From CAYMFD01 sp964389475 (GTDB lineage Bacteria; Bacteroidota; Bacteroidia; Chitinophagales; Saprospiraceae): a stretch of DNA of 5,494 bases. The notes under the pieces are model-generated. The model was not told where the DNA came from. It saw nothing but the letters and a program-made list of their open reading frames with translations, and ran no database searches. The stretch spans positions 1 to 5,494 of the forward strand of contig CAYMFD010000168.1 in NCBI GenBank assembly GCA_964389475.1, read 5' to 3'. Position 1 is the stretch's first letter. Each line of letters begins with the position of its first letter. The translations under genes and the position numbers were made by a program. Of the stretch, positions 1-5,494 are shown in pieces.

Positions 1-659
1 GGGTCTGGTGGCCAAAACGACTCAGGAACGGCTGTCCAGTTATGGTATTCGTTTTCGTTCATGTGGTTACGGACGAAGTTCATGCCCCACTCGGTAGAGG
101 TAGCATCGAAGCGCAGTATCCGCCAAGGGATAGCCATCTCCATCGACCAGTAGTCCTCGCCGCGATAGGTGTCGCTGTACCACTTGTTGCTCCAGTCGGA
201 GTTGACATCACCGAGTGATCGTAGGGCATCCCACTGTGCACCAGCCGCCGTGGTACCGAATAAGAAGCCGTTGGTCCTAGTATTGAGCGGATCGAGTAAG
301 ATGGCGATACCGTCATTGTCCCAGTACTGGTCGCGTATGAGGGATTGGACGAGGATGTCTTCCTTCTGGTAACACTTGGCTGCTACGTAGAGATAGGTGT
401 CATCGTAGGCAAGCATGACCTCTGTCTTGGGGTCGGCGCCTTCTGCAAAGTATGGCACCTTGAGCCAGAAGTCCTTGCCTCGGCTCGCCACTTGCCAAGC
501 TCTATCGTTGAGTTGTCCGTCTATCTTGACAGGATCAGCAGTCGCCGTAGCATCGAGCCTAAAGATTTGCTTGAAGTCCTCTACCGCTGGCTGGGCAGTT
601 AGGAGCACTGGCACAAATAAAGTTGCCAATAATATGATATCAGTGAGAGTACTTTTCAA
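1..659 (-). CDS. DUF5916 / CBM9-like exported protein, N-terminal part (C-terminus outside window)
   Basis: Reverse-strand reading gives 219 residues before the left edge cuts the gene. Residues 1-22 form a signal peptide: a Lys near the start, a hydrophobic core (IILLATLFVPVLL) and a likely type I cleavage near TAQ. Residues 45-210 match the carbohydrate-binding family 9-like domain that opens DUF5916 proteins: IDGQLNDRAW at 47-56, YDDTYLYVAAKCY at 85-97, DNDGIAILLDP at 114-124, the MEMAIPWRILRF stretch at 173-184, and WGMNFVRN then NWTAVP at 191-212. From family knowledge, these proteins usually run to about 700-850 residues and end in an outer-membrane-barrel-like region, so most of this one is missing. 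Its role and ligand are not established. No ATG lies in frame before residue 82; the TTG at 659-657 gives the best signal peptide, with other in-frame TTGs at 668-666 and 686-684. Family call is firm; the start is uncertain. Confidence 0.88.
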   Translation of the reverse strand, partial: MKSTLTDIILLATLFVPVLLTAQPAVEDFKQIFRLDATATADPVKIDGQLNDRAWQVASRGKDFWLKVPYFAEGADPKTEVMLAYDDTYLYVAAKCYQKEDILVQSLIRDQYWDNDGIAILLDPLNTRTNGFLFGTTAAGAQWDALRSLGDVNSDWSNKWYSDTYRGEDYWSMEMAIPWRILRFDATSTEWGMNFVRNHMNENEYHNWTAVPESFWPPD

Positions 660-677
660 GCGGTGCAAAAGTACTCT
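646..677. repeat. Perfect 11-bp inverted repeat over the DUF5916 gene start
   Basis: The left arm AGAGTACTTTT (646-656) and right arm AAAAGTACTCT (667-677) are exact reverse complements, separated by 10 bases (657-666). The proposed TTG start codon (659-657 on the minus strand) lies in the loop. The right arm, read on the minus strand, also holds a TACTTTTG promoter-like motif. It could be an operator for a dimeric regulator or an RNA hairpin at the initiation site; the function is inference. Confidence 0.6.
666..673 (-). promoter_or_regulatory. Candidate Bacteroidota -7 promoter element for the DUF5916 gene
   Basis: Minus-strand TACTTTTG is an exact match to the Bacteroidota -7 consensus TAnnTTTG. 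No clear TTTG -33 element sits 19-21 bases upstream. If used, transcription would begin close to the proposed TTG start at 659, giving an almost leaderless message. If real translation starts further upstream, this motif would be coincidental. Confidence 0.35.
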
Positions 678-1073
678 TCTGGACAATATGTTTTACCATG
701 TATAGTAGGGGAGGTGTATCTCAAAATGCAAGTTATAGTTTCTTTCGTAGTAAGACTTCATTTAGAAGTACAGTAGTTATCAAGACTTAATGGTGGCCAT
801 CATGATGTGTCGGTCTACAGCAATAGGCAAGCGGATGGCAAAATGTGCGGCTTTTGCCAAGCAAAGAAGAAAGTCAGAGTCATTATCGATTATTGAGTTG
901 CTTCTTACTCTAAGCACATGAGAAAAATAGCAAAAGGAAAGCAATTTTGACTCAGTAGCGGACGGTACTGGCGCTGTATTGTACGTTGGTAGTTATTGAC
1001 TTTTTGTAGCGCTATAATGTTTTGACAAATTGTGATTACGCCGGTAATTGCCTTAGAGTGACTAGCTTTTTTG

Positions 1074-1102
1074 CTTACTTTTTCAGCAATGGAAAAAGTA
1101 AG
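1074..1102. repeat. Perfect 11-bp hairpin, 7-base loop
   Basis: CTTACTTTTTC (1074-1084) and GAAAAAGTAAG (1092-1102) are exact reverse complements around the loop AGCAATG (1085-1091). It lies about 150 bases past the stop of the CotH gene in that gene's direction of transcription. The stem is A/T-rich and neither strand shows a T-run directly after it, so it is not a standard intrinsic terminator. It may be a transcript 3'-end processing structure or part of a dispersed repeat. Confidence 0.6.
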
Positions 1103-1253
1103 TGGTCCGTCGCGCCAGTGCGACAATGCCAAACCAGATCCAGAGTCTACAAGATCAGGGTTACGGAAATGTGACTACAACTTTTGTCAAGAAACAAGCT
1201 AAACGATGTTGCGGCTAAAGTCCTATGAATCGCAAGCTGAAAGTACACACCAC

Positions 1254-2624
1254 CTACAGCCTCTCAATAGCCCCATCCAGCCAAATCAACCTTTCCCTGA
1301 TCCAATCTTTCATATAGTCAACCTCTGCCACGTAGCTTTCTCCTACGAATGCATTCGGCCAGACTCCTTCGCCGATGACAGACCATATCTCGTCGTTGCG
1401 CTGGATGGCATCGGCGGTAAGTAGTCGTTCGACGTCAAGGTCTATCTGTTGCAGGATAGCCGCCTCAGAGAGGATGCCACTACGTAGGCTCCTCCACCGG
1501 TCTTGCAGTTCTGCTACATAGGCCTCATCCTCGAGCAGTCGCTCCCACCAGAATGGTACCAGCCAAAAGTCGCCATTACATCGCTCGTTAAACTGGTAGG
1601 CCCATACATCATTGGCCTCTCCTCCGCAGTAGTTAGCATTGCCGAAAGACAGGTTAAAATCCCAGATAGGGCCCATCTTGAGTTTATCGTTTTTGTCCTT
1701 GTGCATAAAGGTGCTGAGCCGGTAGCCATCGATGTTATTACTGACCTCGTTGAGGATAAAGAAGTCAATAAAACTAGGTACATCGATGTAGGCTTGATAA
1801 CCCGTCGATATGTCGTCAAAGTCATCGGAGGCTAGTGCTGCTTCGAAGTCGGCTACATATCCACTGATGTAGTCTTTCTGTGCTGTACTTATATCCTCTG
1901 CGTCAGGGTATTCGTAGAGGAAACGTATCGCCTGATCGTCCGAGGCATTGGGTGGAGGCTGTACTGAGGTGAAGGAGTTCTGCTCGTTATAGCCATCACC
2001 CAGGTTACTACCCACGGTCTTGTCGATCTTGAGGATGTAGCCGCCTGTCAGGTCCTCGCCGCTGTTTTCGTCAGGGTTGAGCTTGCTGATATCGATGCGT
2101 TCTTTGTCTCGTTTGAGCTTTTCCATCCAGACGTAGAGTCCTTGATCTTCGTCATCGATGGAGAGATCGACGAATAGCGTGCGGCTAGCGTAGTTGCCCA
2201 TATTGGTAGCTAGCGTATAGATAAGGCGATTACGCAAGAGGGTCTTGTCGCTGTAGGGTCCATAGAGAATCCAGTCTTCTTCTGCGGGCATACTTAGGAT
2301 ACTGGCATCGATATCCACGTTGTCGTCGTCCCACGTTTCTATACCGTACGACTTCTTAGGGAAGACAGTCTGCGAGGTCGCCCCTCGAAACTCAATTCCT
2401 ATCCGGCCGTCATAAGAGGTCATATCATCGGCGGTCACGACCATCTCTGCTGGCACCTTTGGTTCGTCGACGATGTCTTCTCCCATGGTGGTAACCTCAA
2501 TGTGTGGTAGGCTTGTCGTGATCCTATCCTCCTCAGTATCCTCATTATTGTCACAGGCCCATAGCAGTAGGCTAGAGAGGAGGAGTGCTAGTAGGTATAC
2601 TCGAGGGAGTAGTGGGGTAATCAT
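1254..2624 (-). CDS. CotH-family (CotH kinase-like) lipoprotein
   Basis: This 456-residue protein starts with a lipoprotein signal peptide: Arg8, the hydrophobic run LLALLLSSLLL, then the lipobox LWAC with the lipidated Cys at 24. A very acidic tether follows (DNNEDTEED, 25-33), so it is probably anchored in the outer membrane, perhaps surface-facing. CotH-family landmarks appear in order: FRG at 79-81, PKKSY at 89-93, DWILYGPYSDKTLLRN at 117-132, GLYVWMEK at 162-169, GGYILKID at 194-201, NNIDGYR at 296-302, and GPIWDFNLSFGN at 318-329. From family knowledge, Bacillus CotH is an atypical kinase phosphorylating spore-coat proteins and uses two aspartates; the likely equivalents here are D299 and D322. 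The usual WDxD element reads WDFN. In Bacteroidota, CotH homologues occur as secreted proteins of unknown substrate, so kinase activity is inferred. The ATG at 2624 directly precedes the signal peptide. No Shine-Dalgarno site is evident. It is divergent from the E1 gene. Confidence 0.9.
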   Translation of the reverse strand: MITPLLPRVYLLALLLSSLLLWACDNNEDTEEDRITTSLPHIEVTTMGEDIVDEPKVPAEMVVTADDMTSYDGRIGIEFRGATSQTVFPKKSYGIETWDDDNVDIDASILSMPAEEDWILYGPYSDKTLLRNRLIYTLATNMGNYASRTLFVDLSIDDEDQGLYVWMEKLKRDKERIDISKLNPDENSGEDLTGGYILKIDKTVGSNLGDGYNEQNSFTSVQPPPNASDDQAIRFLYEYPDAEDISTAQKDYISGYVADFEAALASDDFDDISTGYQAYIDVPSFIDFFILNEVSNNIDGYRLSTFMHKDKNDKLKMGPIWDFNLSFGNANYCGGEANDVWAYQFNERCNGDFWLVPFWWERLLEDEAYVAELQDRWRSLRSGILSEAAILQQIDLDVERLLTADAIQRNDEIWSVIGEGVWPNAFVGESYVAEVDYMKDWIRERLIWLDGAIERL

Positions 2625-2789
2625 GCGTGGGTCACTATTTATATGGAACCATTAAGATAAGCCTCGCACAGGTAGCTAGCCGAGGAGGCGAGGATTAATT
2701 GCTGATTATCACCACAAAAATTGCATCCTTTTGTTTAGACACCAATACGGAGACGACAGTCTTCGTCAAGCACCTTATCTTTAGCCACT
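2625..2789. promoter_or_regulatory. Divergent intergenic region between CotH and E1 genes
   Basis: These 165 bases must hold the 5' control signals of both the leftward CotH gene and the rightward E1 gene. An imperfect palindrome is present: CCTCGC (2662-2667) and GCGAGG (2688-2693), with the short palindromes TAGCTA and GCTAGC in the loop. I found no convincing -33/-7 pair for the CotH gene. Neither start codon is preceded by a clear Shine-Dalgarno site, as is usual in Bacteroidota. Confidence 0.45.
2726..2733 (+). promoter_or_regulatory. Weak candidate -7 element for the E1 gene
   Basis: TCCTTTTG differs from the Bacteroidota consensus TAnnTTTG at one fixed position. A TTG at 2699-2701 is the nearest -33 candidate, but its 24-base spacing exceeds the usual 19-21. 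If real, the leader before the ATG at 2790 would be about 50 bases. An alternative, TATCTTTA at 2776-2783, would imply an almost leaderless start. Confidence 0.22.
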
Positions 2790-4862
2790 ATGAAAACGAC
2801 CCTACCGACTATCGACAAGTCAATCCTACTACAAGGTTTCGAACTACTGTTCACGGCCAAGGCTATGGCGGAGTTGTATGAGGCCAACGCTAAGGTAACC
2901 AGTAAGTATGTACATGCGACCAGTCGTGGGCATGAGGCTATCCAGATTGCCGCAGGCCTCCACCTTACCCCCAAGGACTATGCCTCGCCTTACTATCGAG
3001 ACGACGCATTACTCTTGTCTATAGGTATGACGCCTTACGACTTGATGATGCAACTACTCGCTAAGCGTGATGACCCTTTTTCAGGCGGTAGGACGTATTA
3101 TAGTCATCCCAGCCTACGTGATGATGACAAGCCTAAGATCCCACACCAGTCATCAGCCACAGGCATGCAGGCAATACCTGCTGCCGGTGTAGCGATGGGC
3201 ATACAGTATCGTGAGCAACAAGGTCTAGCTTCCAAGGCTGAGATCGGAGCCCTTGCCGTGTGCAGTATCGGCGATGCGGCTATGACGGAGGGCGAGGTAT
3301 CAGAGGCGATGCAGATGGCGGCACTACGGCAGTTGCCTATCATATTCTTAGTCCAGGACAATGGTTGGGACATATCAGCCAATAAGGCAGAGACTCGCGC
3401 TATGGATGCCGTGGAGTACGCTAGCGGATTTCCTGGTATCGAGACTAGAGCTATTAATGGTAGTGACTTCGTAGAGTGCTATACCACGATGCAGGAGGTC
3501 GTAGATATAGTCCGTACCGAGCGGAGACCCTTTCTCGTACAGGCCAAGGTGCCCCTACTCAACCACCACACCAGTGGCGTGCGGATGGAGTGGTACCGCG
3601 ATGACCTAGAGGAGCACAAGACTAGGGACCCCTACCACTTTATGATAGATGCCCTGCGAGACCTGGGCGACGTATCACAGGGTCAGATCGATGAGATAGA
3701 AAGAGATGTCGTAAAAGCAGTAAAGAAGCAATACAAGAAAGCACTTAAACAAGAGGATCCTAGACCAGAGGATCTTTATACACACGATTATGCTCCGACC
3801 TCGGTCACAGAAGAAGTTGGCGACCGATCACCAGTCGACGCAGACGAAAAAGTCATGGTCGACTGTGCCCTTCTTGCTGTGCAGGAGATCATGGAGGACC
3901 ACCCTGAGGCATTGCTTTATGGTCAGGATGTAGGTGGCCGCTTAGGTGGTGTTTTTAGAGAGGCAGCGACCCTAGCGCAGAAGTTTGGTGATGACCGAGT
4001 ATTTAATACGCCTATACAAGAGGCTTTTATCGTAGGTAGTACCGTCGGTATGTCAGCAGCAGGGCTACGACCTATCGTTGAGGTACAGTTCGCTGATTAT
4101 ATATGGCCAGGCCTCAATCAGCTATTTTCTGAGGTAAGCCGTAGCTGCTACTTGTCCAATGGTAAGTGGCCCGTGAGCATGGTCTTACGCGTACCTATAG
4201 GAGCCTACGGTAGCGGGGGGCCTTACCATAGCAGCAGCGTAGAGTCTATAGTTGCTAATATAAGAGGCGTAAAGATTGCCTATCCGTCCAATGCAGCGGA
4301 TATGAAAGGCCTGATGAAAGCTGCCTATCTAGACCCTAATCCTGTCGTCATATTTGAGCATAAGGGGCTATACTGGTCCAAGGTCAAGGGCACCGATACA
4401 GCTCGCCGACCTATGCCAGCACGAGACTATGTGCTGCCTCTCGGCAAGGCAGATATGCGCCTTGATGTCGAGGCGGATGTGGTCGAAAACGATAATGTGG
4501 TCCTTGTGGTCACCTATGGGATGGGTGTCCACTGGGCATTGAACGCCGCCAAAGACCTAGGTGACAAGGTGGGTATCCTCGACCTTCGTACGATTAATCC
4601 TCTAGATACGGAGATGGTATATGCCCAGGCGAGGCGGTACGGTCGCGTACTGGTCTTGACGGAGGAGTCGGTAGATAACTCATTCGCGCAGAGTCTAGCC
4701 GCTAGGATCCAGGAGCATTGCTGGGAGTCGCTAGATGCACCCGTCCGTACGATAGGCTCAGAGAATATGCCGGCCATACCGCTCAATACGACTCTGGAGC
4801 AGGCCATGATACCTTCCGCAGACAAGGTGAGAGCAGCCCTCACGGAAGTCTTGGCATATTGA
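2790..4862 (+). CDS. Fused alpha/beta E1 subunit of a 2-oxoacid (probably branched-chain) dehydrogenase complex
   Basis: This 690-residue cytoplasmic enzyme would catalyse thiamine-diphosphate-dependent oxidative decarboxylation of a 2-oxoacid and acyl transfer to lipoyl-E2. Residues 1 to about 320 are the E1 alpha half: SRGHEA at 45-50, YYRDD at 68-72, and the ThDP/metal motif from GD (161-162) to N191, with MTEG at 165-168. The NHHTSG loop at 258-263 carries the alpha-subunit His. A charged linker runs from about 321 to 352. Residues 353-690 are the E1 beta half: TPIQE with the probable cofactor-activating Glu411, VQFADYIWP at 432-440, GPYHSSSVES at 477-486 with catalytic His480, and a transketolase C-terminal domain containing DLRTINPLD (598-606) and TEESV (624-628). 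Both halves look intact. From family knowledge, such single-chain E1 proteins are common in Bacteroidota and are often labelled branched-chain ketoacid dehydrogenase; the substrate cannot be fixed from sequence. No E2 or E3 gene is adjacent. The ATG has no strong ribosome-binding site but gives the expected N-terminus. Confidence 0.93.
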   Translation: MKTTLPTIDKSILLQGFELLFTAKAMAELYEANAKVTSKYVHATSRGHEAIQIAAGLHLTPKDYASPYYRDDALLLSIGMTPYDLMMQLLAKRDDPFSGGRTYYSHPSLRDDDKPKIPHQSSATGMQAIPAAGVAMGIQYREQQGLASKAEIGALAVCSIGDAAMTEGEVSEAMQMAALRQLPIIFLVQDNGWDISANKAETRAMDAVEYASGFPGIETRAINGSDFVECYTTMQEVVDIVRTERRPFLVQAKVPLLNHHTSGVRMEWYRDDLEEHKTRDPYHFMIDALRDLGDVSQGQIDEIERDVVKAVKKQYKKALKQEDPRPEDLYTHDYAPTSVTEEVGDRSPVDADEKVMVDCALLAVQEIMEDHPEALLYGQDVGGRLGGVFREAATLAQKFGDDRVFNTPIQEAFIVGSTVGMSAAGLRPIVEVQFADYIWPGLNQLFSEVSRSCYLSNGKWPVSMVLRVPIGAYGSGGPYHSSSVESIVANIRGVKIAYPSNAADMKGLMKAAYLDPNPVVIFEHKGLYWSKVKGTDTARRPMPARDYVLPLGKADMRLDVEADVVENDNVVLVVTYGMGVHWALNAAKDLGDKVGILDLRTINPLDTEMVYAQARRYGRVLVLTEESVDNSFAQSLAARIQEHCWESLDAPVRTIGSENMPAIPLNTTLEQAMIPSADKVRAALTEVLAY

Positions 4863-4952
4863 TGTACCCTCTGCGATAGTATAGTGGTCAATGGTAGATA
4901 AGCAATCGCCAAAAAACAACGACTTTTGCCGCCCGCACTATAATGACAGGAT
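4863..4952. other. Short spacer between E1 and trmB
   Basis: The 90-base gap has no obvious intrinsic terminator. TATAGTG (4880-4886) and CACTATA (4936-4942) are complementary but 49 bases apart, which may be chance. A promoter-like motif at 4921-4928 suggests trmB is at least partly transcribed on its own; read-through from the E1 gene remains possible. Confidence 0.4.
4921..4928 (+). promoter_or_regulatory. Candidate -7 element for trmB
   Basis: GACTTTTG matches TAnnTTTG at all fixed positions but the first, and its sequence context resembles the TACTTTTGC motif before the DUF5916 gene. No clear -33 TTTG is found upstream. Initiation here would leave a leader of about 20 bases before the ATG at 4953. 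Confidence 0.3.
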
Positions 4953-5494
4953 ATGGCCCGACGCAATAAGCTCTTAAAGTTCTCGCAGTTGACTGAGATG
5001 CCTAATGTTTACCAAAACTTTCGGGCTATCGATCCAGCTAGTGTCGAGCTATTACCGGTCAGCCATATGGATAAGGAAGTGGAGGTCGTCGGACGATGGC
5101 GGGACCAACTGGGTCAGGACCTACCCTTGGTGCTGGAACTTGCCTGCGGTAGGGGAGAGTACAGTCTAGCCTTGGGTGCTGACAATCCAGACAAACTCTT
5201 CATAGGTGTTGATATAAAAGGAGCCCGTATATGGCAGGGTGCGAGTCACGGCATAGATCGAGGATTAGCCAATATTGCTTTCTTGAGGACGAGGATAGAG
5301 CTGATACACCGACTATTTGGTCCAGAGGAGGTGGATGAGATATGGGTTACTTTTCCAGATCCATTTTTGCGTGAGAGTAAGGCAAATCGCAGGCTTACCA
5401 GTCCGGCTTTTCTAGATAGGTATAAACACATTATCAAACCAGGCGGTACTATACATCTCAAGACGGATGATGACACGCTTTACCACTACACCCT
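4953..5494 (+). CDS. trmB: tRNA (guanine-46-N7)-methyltransferase, N-terminal 180 residues (cut at right edge)
   Basis: The product transfers a methyl group from S-adenosylmethionine to N7 of G46 in the variable loop of tRNAs, in the cytoplasm. The SAM-binding motif LELACGRGEYSL is at 61-72 and the second nucleotide-binding strand FIGVDIKGAR at 83-92. The TrmB signature begins with WVTFPDP at 131-137 and continues through KANRRL (143-148). FLDRYKHIIKPGG lies at 153-165 and LKTDD at 169-173. TrmB proteins are usually about 210-240 residues, so only the last few dozen residues are missing. The ATG is preceded by a weak purine run (ACAGG), and the MARRNKLLKF opening is typical of Bacteroidota homologues. 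It follows the E1 gene in the same direction without a functional connection that I can see. No frameshift or missing motif is visible. Confidence 0.93.
   Translation, partial: MARRNKLLKFSQLTEMPNVYQNFRAIDPASVELLPVSHMDKEVEVVGRWRDQLGQDLPLVLELACGRGEYSLALGADNPDKLFIGVDIKGARIWQGASHGIDRGLANIAFLRTRIELIHRLFGPEEVDEIWVTFPDPFLRESKANRRLTSPAFLDRYKHIIKPGGTIHLKTDDDTLYHYT

Larger units (their letters stand above)
660..1253. other. Long intergenic region without a supportable gene
   Basis: This 594-base stretch lies upstream of the DUF5916 gene and downstream of the CotH gene, both on the minus strand. It is visibly richer in A/T than the flanking genes. It contains the promoter-like motif and right arm of the palindrome at its left edge and a perfect hairpin at 1074-1102. 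A weak inverted pair, ACTGGCGC (967-974) and GCGCCAGT (1112-1119), also occurs but could be chance. A 75-codon open frame on the minus strand (1132-905) has no family I recognise, and the hairpin falls inside it, so I do not call it a gene. I see no tRNA, no riboswitch and no intrinsic terminator with a T-tract. Confidence 0.6.

Noticed and set aside
80..705. Several open frames on both strands (80-316 minus, 169-372, 345-602 and 415-705 plus)
   Set aside because: They overlap the DUF5916 coding frame on the minus strand, which has a signal peptide and clear family motifs; the others show no recognisable domain.
1074..1102. Intrinsic terminator of the CotH gene
   Set aside because: The stem is A/T-rich, about 150 bases past the stop, and not followed by a T-run on the relevant strand.
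967..1119. ACTGGCGC / GCGCCAGT as terminal inverted repeats of a small transposable element
   Set aside because: Only 8 bases match, the pairing does not extend, no target-site duplication is visible, and a match of this length is plausible by chance.
905..1132. 75-residue minus-strand open frame as a protein gene
   Set aside because: No recognised family, unusual composition, and a perfect hairpin inside it; it is kept only as an observation.
1206..1835. Open frames opposite or within the CotH gene (1206-1424 and 1503-1835 plus, 1514-1825 minus)
   Set aside because: The CotH frame carries an ordered set of family motifs through this stretch; these are shadow frames.
2473..2974. Open frames around the divergent region (2473-2655 and 2699-2881 plus, 2735-2974 minus)
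   Set aside because: They overlap the N-terminal coding parts of the CotH or E1 genes and show no domain of their own.
3104..4966. Open frames within the E1 gene (3104-3382 minus, 4354-4542 plus, 4514-4966 minus)
   Set aside because: The fused E1 frame is intact and motif-rich from end to end, so these are shadow frames.
5246..5476. 76-residue minus-strand open frame
   Set aside because: It is antisense to the trmB frame, which contains the SAM-binding motif and the FPDP signature.

Overview
The window looks like ordinary chromosome from a member of the Bacteroidota, possibly the Saprospiria (Lewinella-like). The evidence is a DUF5916 exported protein, a CotH-family lipoprotein, an E1 ketoacid dehydrogenase with alpha and beta halves fused in one chain, genes without clear Shine-Dalgarno sites, and TAnnTTTG-like promoter motifs. 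The class-level guess is inference; the phylum-level call is firmer.

Layout. Positions 1-659 (minus strand) hold the N-terminal part of a DUF5916 / CBM9-like exported protein; its remainder lies left of the window. Positions 660-1253 are a gene-poor, visibly A/T-richer stretch with no gene I can support. It contains one perfect 11-bp hairpin, and a second perfect 11-bp inverted repeat sits at its left edge over the DUF5916 gene start. Positions 1254-2624 (minus) encode a CotH-family lipoprotein. Positions 2625-2789 are a divergent promoter region. Positions 2790-4862 (plus) encode a 690-residue fused E1 alpha/beta subunit of a branched-chain or related 2-oxoacid dehydrogenase complex. Positions 4953-5494 (plus) hold the first 180 residues of TrmB, the tRNA m7G46 methyltransferase, cut by the right edge.

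How the genes relate. The two minus-strand genes both encode exported envelope proteins, but the 594-bp gap makes a shared transcript unlikely. The two plus-strand genes are cytoplasmic housekeeping enzymes (ketoacid oxidation and tRNA modification) with no obvious functional link; a 90-bp gap with its own promoter-like motif suggests trmB can be expressed separately. I found no mobile element, CRISPR array, rRNA or tRNA, and nothing I would call a new defence or biosynthetic system. The most interesting local signal is the palindrome that places the likely TTG start codon of the DUF5916 gene in its loop.
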